DNA of 64,000 nucleotides, taken from NCBI RefSeq assembly GCF_024868665.1, contig NC_079890.1:38894467-38958466 (forward strand), written 5' to 3'. Of this stretch, positions 21,693 through 32,464 are shown in pieces (position 1 is the first letter of the stretch; each line of letters opens with the position of its first letter). The stretch is from Triplophysa rosa. Its lineage: Eukaryota > Chordata > Actinopteri > Cypriniformes > Nemacheilidae. Position numbers and translations under genes: made by a program. The notes under the pieces are model-generated. The model had not been told where the DNA came from and did not search any database. It saw nothing but the letters and a program-made list of their open reading frames with translations.

Positions 21693-23773
21693 CGAGGGCG
21701 CTGCACATTTTCTGAGGGGTATGCGAGATCAGTATTGGCGCCCCCCATCGGCCACCCCAATATAGAAAACACACAACAAATAAAAAATCTGCAGACAAGT
21801 TGTATATTACCTTTGGAGTCATTCTATTTTACATCATGTGAAGGTGACAATCAGATTTGCATCTATAACAGAAGCATAAAGGTTTCCTTTTACAGAAACA
21901 CTTTTCCAACTGCTTCACAATGTAACAGATACACAATTCTGAAAAGATAAATAACAATCTGAAAAATAATGAAACAAAGGAGCAAAAAGTAGTAAAAGTA
22001 CATAAAGCTTATGTTCAGACATACACAATAAATTAGGGCAGAAACTAACGATTATTTTAATAACCGTATAATTGGACGATTGTTTTTTTGATTAATCGGA
22101 TAACAGGCTAAACAGTTTTTAAATTGATCTTTTGCTTATAATAACCAAATAAGGGGCTGTGTCCACCGAGCATTTACGCGGCTGAAAACGGCAGGAGCTC
22201 GGCTGAAAACGCCCGCTGCAGGCGCAGCGTTCTGCCCAAAGTTGAGCATTTTTCAACTCAGGGCGATCGGTCGAACGCCGGCGCTGAGCGTGAAAAAAAA
22301 CGCATAGCACCAGCGCAGAGCGCGGAAAAAAAACGTCAGCTGATGGCTTTTTTTTAAAAGCGCGGCGTTTCCATAGGAAACAATTGAAAAAACGCCGGCC
22401 GCAGGCGTAAACGCCTCGGTAGACACAGCCTCTAAGACTTCAAATAAGGCTAATTATTATATTCTTTGAAAAGTGAGTTTCACTTATCTAGTCTAGAATT
22501 TTGACATTTAAAACCTTTAACAAAAAAACTTGTCAAGTTTTAAATAATAAAACTTCTTTAAATATCCCAAATATAAGTAACAATCGAGTTGTAGCCCATT
22601 AGAGATGTGCTGATGAGGAAATAAACTTATTTTGATCTTTAAAGTTATATATAGATTATTCCCTTTCCTTCAACAAAAAGTATTATTACCATTATTTATT
22701 ATTATCAGAATAAGACGAATAAGACGTATCACATGATATACTCGCGTTGTATTTTTTAGTTCTTTTCCCACTTAGGCCTACTTTAAAACGAATGCTTAGT
22801 TTGTGGTTCATTAATATTTAATAAAAACACAACAATAAAATTTGCCTATGTTAAACATACCTTTACTGTGCATTTATAATTCAAATATTATTGAAAAAAC
22901 GAAATAAGACGGATAACAGATATTATAACGCAAATAAATAAAAAATCTTTGGATTTTCCCCTTGCTTTAAGCATTTTTAGTTAGTGGTTCACATTTTATG
23001 AAAACATCATTAAAGTAAAACAAAGACAAACTCACTTACATTGAAAGCTCAAATTATTTTTATTAACTAACATTCTTTTGCGCTCTTGTCTCTGTCATCC
23101 TGTCAATCATTGCGCTGTTTCAGTGTCCACACGCAATATCTCCGGCGCTCTGTGCTGCGCACTGTTTGCAGAAGACGCAACTGCTCATGTTATGTGAAGG
23201 ACACGGACCTGACGTTCAAACTGCACAGCTCGCGTCGTCATATGGGGAAAACGCGTCCGACGATTAATGAAGAACCCGATAATGCGTGATAGTGGGAGAC
23301 TTTAACAACCGTCTCAGACTCTCCCGAATGTAATTATAAAGCTCCTTCACAAACATAGATTTATTTTATAAGCGCCAAAGATGTAGGCCTAGAGGTGACC
23401 TGATATTGTATTATAATATGAACTACCTCTCAGGCAACGTTAAATAACTTGTTTTTTGTCAATTTACTTTTCATTTTCATGTTCTGTTCTGCGCTTTGGG
23501 AAGTTTCTTTGCTCGATCCATTTGGTCATTTGACTGTGAAAGAGTGATTGGTTGACATAATAACTTGATTAAATAAATTATATATTTATTGAACTCGTTT
23601 AAAATGCTAGACAAAAGTGAAACTAAAACGTTTTAGATAATTACTTTTTCGTTATATTTTTTATAACGTTTTATTTAAAAAAATGTTAAATAATATTTTG
23701 GCACAATGGCGCCCCCACTTGTGCGGCGCCCCTATGCACCGCATATACTGCATACCCCATTTTTGCGCCCCTG
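21693..23773. mobile_element. non-autonomous hAT-like element nested in the left arm
   Basis: Starts CGAGGGCGCTGC and ends TGCGCCCCTG, an imperfect inverted pair. It is flanked by GCTGGTGC and CCTGGTGC, an 8-bp duplication with one change; the uninterrupted right arm shows the empty site (GTGCCTGGTGC complement near 28,840). The interior is AT-rich with no transposase and carries a smaller MITE. Confidence 0.7.
22153..22432. repeat. Harbinger-type MITE, 280 bp
   Basis: Inverted ends GGGGCTGTGTCCACCGAG and (reverse complement of the right end) GAGGCTGTGTCTACCGAG, flanked by TAA on both sides (22,150-22,152 and 22,433-22,435), a TWA duplication typical of PIF/Harbinger. Rich in AAACGC-like words; non-coding. 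Confidence 0.8.
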
Positions 23774-23899
23774 CCTGGTGCAATACCGAAAAGTTGTAGG
23801 GTGGTGTTCTGCATCTCTCATGAGTTAACAGACGTCTGAACAGACGAACAAACTAAAGCATTCGAGAGCCCTGTATCTCTAGCGTGCCCTGAAACATGC

Positions 23900-25758
23900 T
23901 AGTGATGGGAATTATGATTCATTTGAGTGATTCGTTCTTTTTCAGTTCGTTCACCAAAATGATTCGTTCAGATTCGTTCACTGATTCGTTCAGTTACCAT
24001 TTCTATAATACGCCAGCAGGTGGCGAAAAAGAGTTGTGTTATGTCAACGAACGTATTAATGGATGTATAAACTGATTACAGGCTTTATTAAAATGTGTGT
24101 CTCTGATCTACTCATTAAATAAATAAAATAAGTCTAAATAAGTGGTTCAGATGACCAACGCACAAAGTTTTTCTGCATAATTAAAAAGTTAATTGTTTGG
24201 TCATTTACACATTCATAATGTCACGATTTCAGAGGAAGAACCCAATTGCAGGCAGACGGTGGTGAAGGGGTTAACACCAAATACTTTAATGACGAAACAA
24301 GAAACAAAAAACCCACAACGGGGACAACAAGACTCGATAACTAAAATAAAAACTGAAACAAAACACTTCCCACGGGGGGCAAAAATAAACTAACAAAACA
24401 ACCAGCGACACAACATCTTAAACAAACAAGTAAGGAAAGGGTATAGGCAAGGCAAAACACGAAGCACACGACTAAGGAGCAATACAAACACAACGAACGA
24501 GCACAGGACAATGAAACATGAGGGCATTTTAAAGGGAGACAAAGGAAGATAACGAGGGGCAGGTGAGGAACATGAGACACGACAGGAAGGCTATACAGGG
24601 AACGAGAGGGGCGGGGCCAATGACAAGACCGGAGAGGACGCATATTATGTCAATAATGATGATAATCTGTTCCTCTCCACACAAAACCAAAGGCTTCGTC
24701 ATGACTCTGCCACAAGACCAAGAAAACCATGACAAGATAAGGCAGAGTCATGACACATAAATCAGGGATTATGTTAAACGTGAAGTTTATGTATTTTAAA
24801 TAAACAAGCGTGCAAAGTAGCCTACCTGTAACTGCGCTTTGCATCCGCTTTCTGCTGATTGCTGAATGAGACTCACATGCTAAATGACCGACCTACAGTG
24901 TACTCTCGTTCATTTCATTCAATTCATTAATTTCGTTCATGAACGACATGTACCAGTTTGTTCAATTCGTTCACGAACGAGATCTCTCTCTCTCGTTCAG
25001 ACTCAACAGCGACTTGGTCAGTGTGGGCGTTTTCGTTCAGTGGAAGATCTAACCAATTACACGTCCCTTCACAGCCGGAACTGGAATGCTATTTGCTGAC
25101 GTGACGCGAATGAGAGCTAACCAACACTTTTTTGTTTTACAGTTTTTAGAGAAGTGCATGACATGAATTAAATGTAATGAAGTCGTTTTTATTTGAAAGA
25201 ACAATAAATGATACAAAATGCACACAAAACACCTGTGCTTGCAGTACAATAACCGAGTAAACAGGGCTTGACATTTTCCATGCAATAAAAATGACAATGT
25301 TAATTTGTCTTTGTTACATTTAACCATCAGCTTGCATTATTTAATTAGTTTCGTAAGGATCTTTACATTGTGTCCGTTTCTGCACTTGTTGAACAAGAGA
25401 CCTCATCTTTCATTTCGTTTACGAGTGAGAAGTAACAGCTCGTTCATGTCGTTCAAGAACGAGAATCAGCGGGTCTTGTTCGGACTCAAACACAGGCTCG
25501 TTCGTTCAGTGAAGGGCGTATTCGTTCAGTACATTCAACCAATCATATGCTCTGTCAAAGCTCACTCTCGAACGCCATTGGCTCGTGCATTAGACACTCT
25601 TTTAAGCCAAGACACTCTGTGCTCGAGATTTCAGTGAGCGAGAAATATGAGTCATTTCATTGAAATGTGAACGAGAATGATTCAGTGAACGAGAATGATT
25701 CGTTCACTGTAAAGATTCGTTCAAAAAGAACGATTCGTTCACGAACGAAACATCACTA
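23900..25758. mobile_element. non-autonomous hAT element nested in the left arm
   Basis: Ends TAGTGATG inverted at both sides, with an exact 8-bp duplication AAACATGC at 23,892-23,899 and 25,759-25,766. The subterminal regions hold dense ATTCGTTCA/GAACGAA repeats, which may be transposase-binding repeats (inference). No transposase. A solo LTR is nested at 24,219-24,755. Confidence 0.85.
24219..24755 (-). mobile_element. solo LTR (small gypsy-like family) inside the hAT element
   Basis: Starts TGTCACGATTTC and ends GAGTCATGACA, flanked by the 5-bp duplication CATAA (24,214-24,218 and 24,756-24,760). Same family style as the LTRs at 26.3, 50.5, 52.0 and 60.1 kb; minus orientation is inferred from those. 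No internal region remains. Confidence 0.85.
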
Positions 25759-26250
25759 AAACATGCCGGAGCGCGATTGTCCCCACTCCGCCGCTGACCT
25801 GCGCTCACACTGTACATTACCATCCGCACCCGAGCACGCTATCATCATTACACTGTGACTGCTTTGAAGAAAACATAAACAAAGCGATCTTTCTCAGCAC
25901 AATAGAATCCATCATAATGTTCGGTTTGAGGTTGATAAGATGTGTTTAACATCACGCGCGCGGTGCGCAGACCAATTCGCTTATTGTATCATCATACGAG
26001 AGTGGCTCATATGTGTTTAAATCAGCCCCGCGTACTTCATTCATTATGATTATGAGCCAATCGTTATACGAAGCGCTGCACTATGTTATGAATGCATGTT
26101 TTAAATAATGCGCCTGTTTAAATTCCTCCTTGAAGTTCAGCTGTCATACCAAAAACATCTAATACGCACAACACTATTAGTTCATTCGAATGTTTTTTTT
26201 TCTCCCACGGCACGGTGACACAGGCCTGCACTTAATAGTGTTGTGCGTAT

Positions 26251-26628
26251 TGTCACGTTATGGTGGAGACAGAACCCAAACGCAGGTAGCTTGACGGGTT
26301 AAACAAGGAAGACTTTAATAAGACCGAAATAAAAACCCACGATGGGGAAAACAGTAAGAAACAAAACAAGAATTCAAACTAAAATACTTCTCGCACAGGG
26401 AACAAGTAAACACAAAGAACAATCCAAATAATAAGTCCAAACACGAATAGTAGTCCAGGGGAAACACGTAATCCACAACGATATGAAAGGGGAAGCACAG
26501 AGGAGTCTACAACGTGAAAATACAAACACAATATCACACACAATGAACCGACAAAGACTGGGGGAAGAACAGGATTATTTAAGGGGAACCACTAACAAGG
26601 GATAATAATAAACAGACGGTGAAGGACG
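26251..26628 (-). repeat. truncated 3' LTR of the 26.3-28.3 kb element
   Basis: Direct repeat of 27,693-28,070 with a few base differences. Homology stops at GGTGAAGGAC, where the Pro-rich coding region is fused directly to it. Confidence 0.8.
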
Positions 26629-27108
26629 GGACGGGACAGACATGGCTGGGGAAGGCTGGGACAATAACGGCTGGACAGGGTTGGGTGCCGACTGGAAGGC
26701 CGGCTGACAAGGGCTAGGTGCCGGCTGGAAGGACGGCTGGACGGGACTGGACGCCGGCTGGAAGGCCGGCTGGACGGGACTGGACGCCGGCTGAATCGCC
26801 GGCTGCTGCACCGGCTGAGAAGTCGGCTGAATCACCGGCTGGGACGCCGGCTGAATCATCGGCTGGACTGCCGGCTGGGCTGGACTGGACACCGGACTTG
26901 GGACCACCGGACTCGGAACCACTGGACTCGGATGCAACGGACCGGACGCCGGCTGCTTTGGACTGGATGCCGGTTGCACCGGACTGGATGCTGGTTCCAC
27001 CGGGCTGGACGCTGACTGGGATGCCGGCTGGATCACCGGCTGAGTCACCGGCTGAACCTCTGGCTGCAAACCGGGAACGGACGTCGGCGGTTGGGCAGGA
27101 CTGAACAC
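26575..27108 (-). CDS. Pro/Gln/Ser-rich repeat ORF of the LTR element
   Basis: 177 codons built of degenerate units such as PVQPAFQPASSPVQP, encoded by CCGGCTGGA-type repeats. It follows the gag-like ORF in a different frame and overruns into the truncated LTR. It could be the low-complexity tail of a gag-like protein displaced by a frameshift. No catalytic motif. The 50.5-kb element encodes similar repeat DNA. Confidence 0.5.
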   Translation of the reverse strand: MFSPAQPPTSVPGLQPEVQPVTQPVIQPASQSASSPVEPASSPVQPASSPKQPASGPLHPSPVVPSPVVPSPVSSPAQPAVQPMIQPASQPVIQPTSQPVQQPAIQPASSPVQPAFQPASSPVQPSFQPAPSPCQPAFQSAPNPVQPLLSQPSPAMSVPSRPSPSVYYYPLLVVPLK

Positions 27109-27120
27109 CTGGGGCTGGAC

Positions 27121-27690
27121 CTAGGTTCGCCTCCTCCCCTGCTTCCTCCTAGACCCGACCACGGGCTTTGCGGGCGGTTGAGAGGACGCCGTGGGCGAGG
27201 GCGCTGAGTCCGTGCTGGAAAAGCCTGATGCAGAGTCCCATGACTCCCGTCTTCCCCGCTTGCCTCGGACACTGGTAGGGGGTGGAGAGATAGCAGGGGA
27301 TGAGGCAGACGGCACGACGGTGTTCACAAACCCGATCTGTAGAGCGCGACCCTCGGGGATGGTTGCCAGCCCTGTGGAGGAATCCGCCCTAGAGAGCTCC
27401 CTGGACCACTCTTGATCCAGCAAGGTCTGGAGATGGTCCACGAAACCCAGAGGTTTCAGCAGGCGCATCTCAGCAGGTCCTAGGGGTTCATCGAGGCAAC
27501 TATTAAAGATGACTTTAAGTTCGGCCTCCTTGAACCCCGAGTAACGCGCTGTAGCCAGAAAGTCCATGGCAAAGTCCTTTAGGGGTGTCCCTTTCTGTTG
27601 AAAGCCAAACAGGGTGTGAGCCTGACGGCTTCTAAATGCCTCGATCGGCTCGTCCATGCCACCTGGTGGGTTCTTTTGCGGTCGGTTCAT
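27121..27690 (-). CDS. gag-like protein of the small LTR retrotransposon
   Basis: 189 codons starting MNRPQKNPPGGMDEPIEAF, with a predicted helical part (residues about 15-90: LFGFQQKGTPLKDFAMDFL, LKVIFNSCLDEPLG) and a basic Ser/Pro-rich C-terminus ending RRKQGRRRT. Its ATG lies two nucleotides inside the 5' LTR border, where the primer-binding site is expected. I recall similar short proteins in many cyprinid genomes; by position and composition this is a retrotransposon gag-like capsid protein. No zinc knuckle, protease or polymerase motif. Orphan status suggests mobilisation by another element. Confidence 0.65.
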   Translation of the reverse strand: MNRPQKNPPGGMDEPIEAFRSRQAHTLFGFQQKGTPLKDFAMDFLATARYSGFKEAELKVIFNSCLDEPLGPAEMRLLKPLGFVDHLQTLLDQEWSRELSRADSSTGLATIPEGRALQIGFVNTVVPSASSPAISPPPTSVRGKRGRRESWDSASGFSSTDSAPSPTASSQPPAKPVVGSRRKQGRRRT

Positions 27691-27692
27691 TC

Positions 27693-28316
27693 TGTCACGT
27701 TATGGTGGAGACAGAACCCAAACGCAGGTAGCTTGACGGGTTAAACAAGGAAGACTTTAATAAGACAGAAATAAAAACTCACGATGGGGAAAACAGTACG
27801 AAACAAAACAAGAATTCAAACTAAAATTCTTCTCGCACAGGGAACAAGTAAACACAAAGAACAATCCAAATAATAAGTCCAAACATGAATAGTAGTCCAG
27901 GGGAAACACGTAATCCACAACGATATGAAAGGGGAAGCACAGAGGAGTCTACAACGTGAAAATACAAACACAATATCACACACAATGAACCGACAAAGAC
28001 TGGGGGAAGAACGGGATTATTTAAGGGGAACCACTAACAAGGGATAATAATAAAGGGACGGTGAAGGACAGGTGACAAGACTTAACATTAAGGGAGACAA
28101 GCGGGAAGATGAATGGACAGGTGAGGGAGATGAAACACTAATGGGACACTAACGGAGAAACAAGGGGGGCGGAGCTAAACGGAAGACAGGAGGTGAAATG
28201 TCAAAACAAACCGCCACGTGTCTCCACACAAGACGAAACACACACAAGACATGGTACTGTCACGACCCTGTCCACAAGGCACGAAAACTCAGGACAGGAA
28301 GGACAGGATCCTGACA
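27693..28316 (-). repeat. 5' LTR of the 26.3-28.3 kb element
   Basis: 624 bp, from TGTCACG to GATCCTGACA. On the minus strand TTAAATAAT (28,016-28,025 region) is a TATA-like box about 30 bp before GTCGGTTCATT (27,994-27,984), which is complementary to the sequence just after this LTR (see findings). Confidence 0.8.
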
Positions 28317-28960
28317 CGTATTAGATGTTTTTGGTATGACAGCTGAACTTCAAGGAATTTAAACAGGCGAATCATTTAAAACATGCATTCATAACATAGT
28401 GCAGCGCTTCGTATAACGATTGGCTCATAATCATAATGAATGAAGTACGCGGGGCTGATTTAAACACATATGAGTCGCTCTCGTATGATGATACCATAAG
28501 CGAACTGGTCTGCGCACAGCGCGCGTGAGGTTAAACACACCTTATCAACCTCAAACCGAACATTACGATGGATTCTATTGTGCTGAGAAAGATCGCTTTG
28601 TTAATGTATTCTTAAAAGCAGTCACAGTGTAATGATGATAGCGTGCTCGGGTGCGGATGGTAATGTACAGTGTAAGAGCAGGTCAGCGGCGGAGAGGGGA
28701 CAATCGCGCTCCGGCATGTTTCAGGGCACGCTAGAGATACTGGCTCTCCAATGCTTTAGTTTGTTCGTCTGTTCAGACGTCTGTTAACTTATCAGAGATG
28801 CAGAACACCACACAAAAACTTTTCGGTATTGCACCAGGCACAGTCATCGTGATCATTAGCTAAGACCAAGCGCCTGACAAGGTCTACTCTACACACGTTC
28901 GTTCGAATAAACGGATATGACGTTTTTGTGGGCGTTCCCAGTAATGCAGACGCTCATCCA

Positions 28961-30040
28961 CACCCACTAATTAACATGTAATTTGCATGACTTTGAACAA
29001 GAAAATGAAATAAAAGAGAAAATAAAATGAAAATCAAACTTTACATTTTAATTTGAATTGTGTCAGTATAATTGCGTGAACATTAATAAAAACCTTTGTA
29101 AAACATGTTTTTGCAATTTCTTTTTCACATTTGCCTTTTCATTTTCATATTGGCAGTCTTGCCTCGAGATTTTAGTGAAAATTAATGTCAAATCACAAAT
29201 TGCAATTTCTTTTTCAATTTGACAGGGACAACGCATAGTCAGTGTAAAAATGAAAATAAAATCATTTCATTTTATTTTTCATTTTGGCACATATTGTGCG
29301 CGCAGTTGTGTATAATGAAATTGCTAATCTGGTTTTCATTTTCTTCGTTTAATTTATTTATTTAAATTTGGCAGGATTTGCCTTCCATACAGGTACGTCT
29401 GTAAGACGTCTGCTAAAGATCTGGAGATCTGGAAAACATCTGCTTTGTAAAAACATCTGCTAAATATCTTAGAAAGAGCAGTTGTACATCCCTTCTAAAT
29501 CATACACATCTTACAGACATCTTCTAGAGGTCTACAGTATATCCAGTATGTTTTGCATATTATTACTGTTAGCTAAAATTTAAATTGAATCCATCTGAGA
29601 TGTATAGTGCATATAACTTAAGCTATTACTTCATAAAATACATTAAAATAATTGTTTGCAAAATCCTTGTATCTTACAAAAAATGGCTAAAATTGATACA
29701 ACTTTAAAAATACATTACAGACGAATTTTTGTACCTTGTTGTAAATGAAATATTTTTATTCAGTTACAACTTCATAGTAGCCAACATGGCTCTTTAAACA
29801 ATGAATGTTTAAGCATTCATGTTTAAACAACACGTTAACCAACATATCCATCATGTAACAACATCGCAAAGCAAGGCCCAAGTGAGTCTGTAAAACGGTC
29901 CACATCTTGATCCATCAGAGCACAACAACTATAATTTTAGATATTCAATTCAATTTATATGACTTTTATAACTGTATTTTTACTTCATATAATTTTATCT
30001 TTCCCTTAGAGACAGATGAAGATCACAGATGCAGAGGGAC
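28961..30040. other. intergenic AT-rich DNA
   Basis: No credible frame. 29,380-29,530 has inverted similarity (GTCTGTAAGACGTCTGCTAAA and later CATCTTACAGACATCTTCTA), suggesting a small degenerate MITE. Confidence 0.5.
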
Positions 30041-30044
30041 GACA

Positions 30045-31530
30045 TACAGGTGCATCTAAAAAGATTAAAATATGAACAAGTAATTTTTCTTTTGCAATTT
30101 AATTCCAAAAAGTAAACTTTCTTATATTCCAGTTTTATAAAGCATAAAGTGAAATATTTCAAGAGTTTTGTTTTAATTCTGATGGCTACGACAATCAGCT
30201 AAAAAAATCCAGTTTCTCAAAAATGTTAGCTGTCTTAAGGAAATAGGCAACAGCTGTCACATTCCTAAAACCAAGTTCCTTCTGAACCAGAAACAACGTC
30301 AGAAGCGTCTCACCTGGGCTAAAGGGAAAAAGATCCAGTCTGACATCCGGCCAAGACAGAACTACTCGTGTTTCCGGCACACCCCACGGTGCAACACGAT
30401 CTCACCATCCAATTTGGCAATACCACAATCACTCCTTCCAAAACAGCCAGGAACCTCGGAGTCATATTTGATGAACAGCTGTCCTTCAATGATCACATTG
30501 CAAAGACAACGCGGTCATGCCGATATGCCTTATTCTACATTAGAAAGGTTAGACCCTATCTCACTGAGCATGCAGCACAACTCCTTGTCCAGGCCCTGGT
30601 AATCTCAAGGTTGGACTACTGCAATGCTCTCCTTGCTGGTCTTCCTGAAAAGGCTATCAAACCGCTCCAGCTGGTTCAGAACGCAGCAGCACGCCTCGTC
30701 TTCCAACAGCCCAAAAGGGCTCATGTGACGACCCTATTCATCTCACTCCACTGGCTACCGGTTGAAGGCCGTATCAGATTCAAGTCACTAATGCTTGCCT
30801 ACAGGACTATCACTGGATCTGCACCGGCATACTTTCACACCCTCCTACACTCCTACACCCCATCAAGATCCCTGCGTTCAGCCAACCAGCAGCGTCTTGT
30901 ACTGCCTTCCCATAAGGGCAGTAAAACGTCCCGGTGGAACATTCTTCCTAACTCGGTCCGGTCAACCACATTGCTCACAACATTCAAAAAACTACTTAAA
31001 ACTCATCTCTTCTGTGAATACTTGACAGACAAAATGTCAAGATGAAAAAAAATAATAATGAAAGAAATAAAAAAATAAACACTAACCCTCTATTTCTCTC
31101 AACAGGTAGTGGTCTGGCTTTTGTTGAAACCAGTAACTTTGTATTGGCACCTATTGCATTATTGCTCCTGTATGACATATTGCTTATTGCTCCTTAAACT
31201 CTTTGTAAGTCACTTTGGATAAAAGCGTCTGCTAAATGACTAAATGTAAATGTAAAGAACTGGACTGGACTTGGTGGTTTAAAGTTCTTTTTTCAGATCA
31301 AAGTAAATTTTGCATTTAATTTGAAAATCAAGGTCCCAGTCTGGAGGAAAAGTGGAGAAGCACAGAATTCAAGTTGCTTGAAATCCAGTGTAAAGTTTCC
31401 ACAGTCTGTGATGATTTCGGGTGTCATGTCATCTGCTGGTGTTGGTCCACTGTGCTTTATCAAGTCCGAAGTCAATGCAGCCATCTAGCACGATATTTTA
31501 GAGTACTTTTCTTTTCCAGTAGGACTTGAG
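30045..31530 (+). pseudogene. Tc1-type transposase remnant, split by an L2 fragment
   Basis: Left of the L2 fragment the sequence encodes FLLNQKQRQKRLTWAKGKK (about 30,270-30,332). To its right it continues with NWTGLGGLKFFFQIKVNFAF, VWRKSGEAQNSSCLKSSVKF, SVMISGVMSSAGVGPLCFIK (about 31,256-31,490), then breaks up. These blocks are the central and DDE-containing part of fish Tc1 transposases. The usual IWG is ISG here and in-frame stops are present, so it is inactive. The 5' side at 30,050 has the GGTGCATCTAAAAAGATTA end common to one teleost Tc1 family. Confidence 0.75.
30333..31255 (+). mobile_element. 5'-truncated L2 fragment inside the Tc1 remnant
   Basis: Matches the 3' end of the L2 at 12.7-13.6 kb in opposite orientation. 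It encodes ARNLGVIFDEQLSFNDHIA, DYCNALLAGLPEKAIKPLQL and SLHWLPVEGRIRF, with a 30,368-31,045 frame that has a small internal deletion before WNILPNS. The 3' tail is TAAATGACTAAATGTAAATG. Flanking AAAG on both sides is a likely short target duplication. Confidence 0.85.
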
Positions 31531-31948
31531 GATGCGTGAATCCGGGGTTACCAATATGAACCGCGAATGTAGATGCCTCTATAAACCAGTATGATAGTTA
31601 CCAAATATGGAAAAAAAATACTAAATAAGTCATTTACCACAGGTGTGAATCACTCATCTTGCGCACTACTTGAAGATCATCCCGCCATTGTAGATTTAAA
31701 ATTTACAGCAATATTCTGTACATTTGAGTTAATCCGTCACGTGACCCCAGAATGCATTGCACTTTACAGCAATATTCTGTATTATTTAAAAAACAGGCAG
31801 CTTCTGTAAAATAACACTGTAGTTTTTACAGCAATTCATTACAGTGCACATCTACAGAGAGATAAATCAGAAAAAAATAGATCATTAATGCAGCTGTTTA
31901 AAACAATCAATTCAACTAAAGTGTGAATTTACATCATTGCAACTCTAC
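31531..31948. other. non-coding, MITE-like fragments
   Basis: 31,750-31,850 contains CACTTTACAGCAATATTCTG and a later GTTTTTACAGCAATTCATTACAGTG, resembling the 1.2-1.6 kb MITE. The segment lies where FTP exon 2 of copy B would be expected; no such exon was found. Confidence 0.5.
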
Positions 31949-32204
31949 ATGGGATTGTTGTTGCCGTTGTTTTCCAGTGAGTTGCCAATACGAATCTCTG
32001 CTCCATTGCTTTGACCGGGACAGCAGTTTCTTCCGTTCGTGATGATTACTGTACTAAAACTGTAATGATTTAAGAGGTCCAGCCTCCACCATGGGCTCGT
32101 TTCATTGCCTGTAATAATATCTTATTTCACCATCTATGGATCTTCCAGCGTCGTAGTGAGTATGCATGGAGGGCTGTGTAGCCATTCCTTTAATGCTAAA
32201 TTCT
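31949..32204 (-). pseudogene. F-type lectin copy B, FTP exon 1, frameshifted
   Basis: The acceptor TTACAG and donor GTAGAG are kept and the end reads NGAEIRIGNSLENNGNNNP, but ENLALK is followed by a 1-bp deletion relative to copies A and C. The segment before PWWRLDLL is about ten residues shorter and also out of frame. The sugar loop reads NGRNCCPGQ: the family Arg and Asp positions are displaced and the last basic residue is Gln. The second FTP exon is missing. This copy cannot encode the full domain. Confidence 0.8.
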
Positions 32205-32464
32205 CTGTAAAAGTAAAATAAATAAAATATAAAAGACAATTGATCAATCAGTCTCTGCGTTTTACCTTCATGTTCTGTTTAGAGTCTGGCAATGTGAACT
32301 GAGGATTAAACCTCAAAAAGTGATATGAGTAAGTGATATGAATGAGCAGAGCAGACAAATGTTAATAAATCAGAACATAAAAACTTTCGCTAGAAATCCC
32401 TTTATTTTCAACTGAGACTCATGATTATCAAAACACAAACATCATTAATGATCAGAGAATAATG

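Larger units (their letters stand above)
26251..28316 (-). mobile_element. small LTR retrotransposon with gag-like ORF, nested in foldback
   Basis: Flanked by CGTAT duplications (26,246-26,250 and 28,317-28,321). The 5' LTR (in its own orientation) is 27,693-28,316 (624 bp). The other LTR, 26,251-26,628, is truncated and has lost its outer U3 part and the polypurine tract. The internal region carries a gag-like ORF and a Pro/Gln-rich repeat ORF but no protease, RT or integrase, so it is non-autonomous. Confidence 0.85.
21579..28960. mobile_element. palindromic foldback element, arms split by three insertions
   Basis: Left-arm pieces 21,579-21,692, 23,774-23,899 and 25,759-26,180 are the reverse complement of right-arm pieces 26,232-26,250 and 28,317-28,960. 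Each arm is about 650-670 bp once insertions are removed, and the loop between them is about 51 bp (26,181-26,231). Shared landmarks are AACAGACGTCTGAACAGACG (left) and its complement (right, near 28,765). No coding capacity. Its outer left border coincides with the L2 tail, so the true terminus is unclear. Confidence 0.8.
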
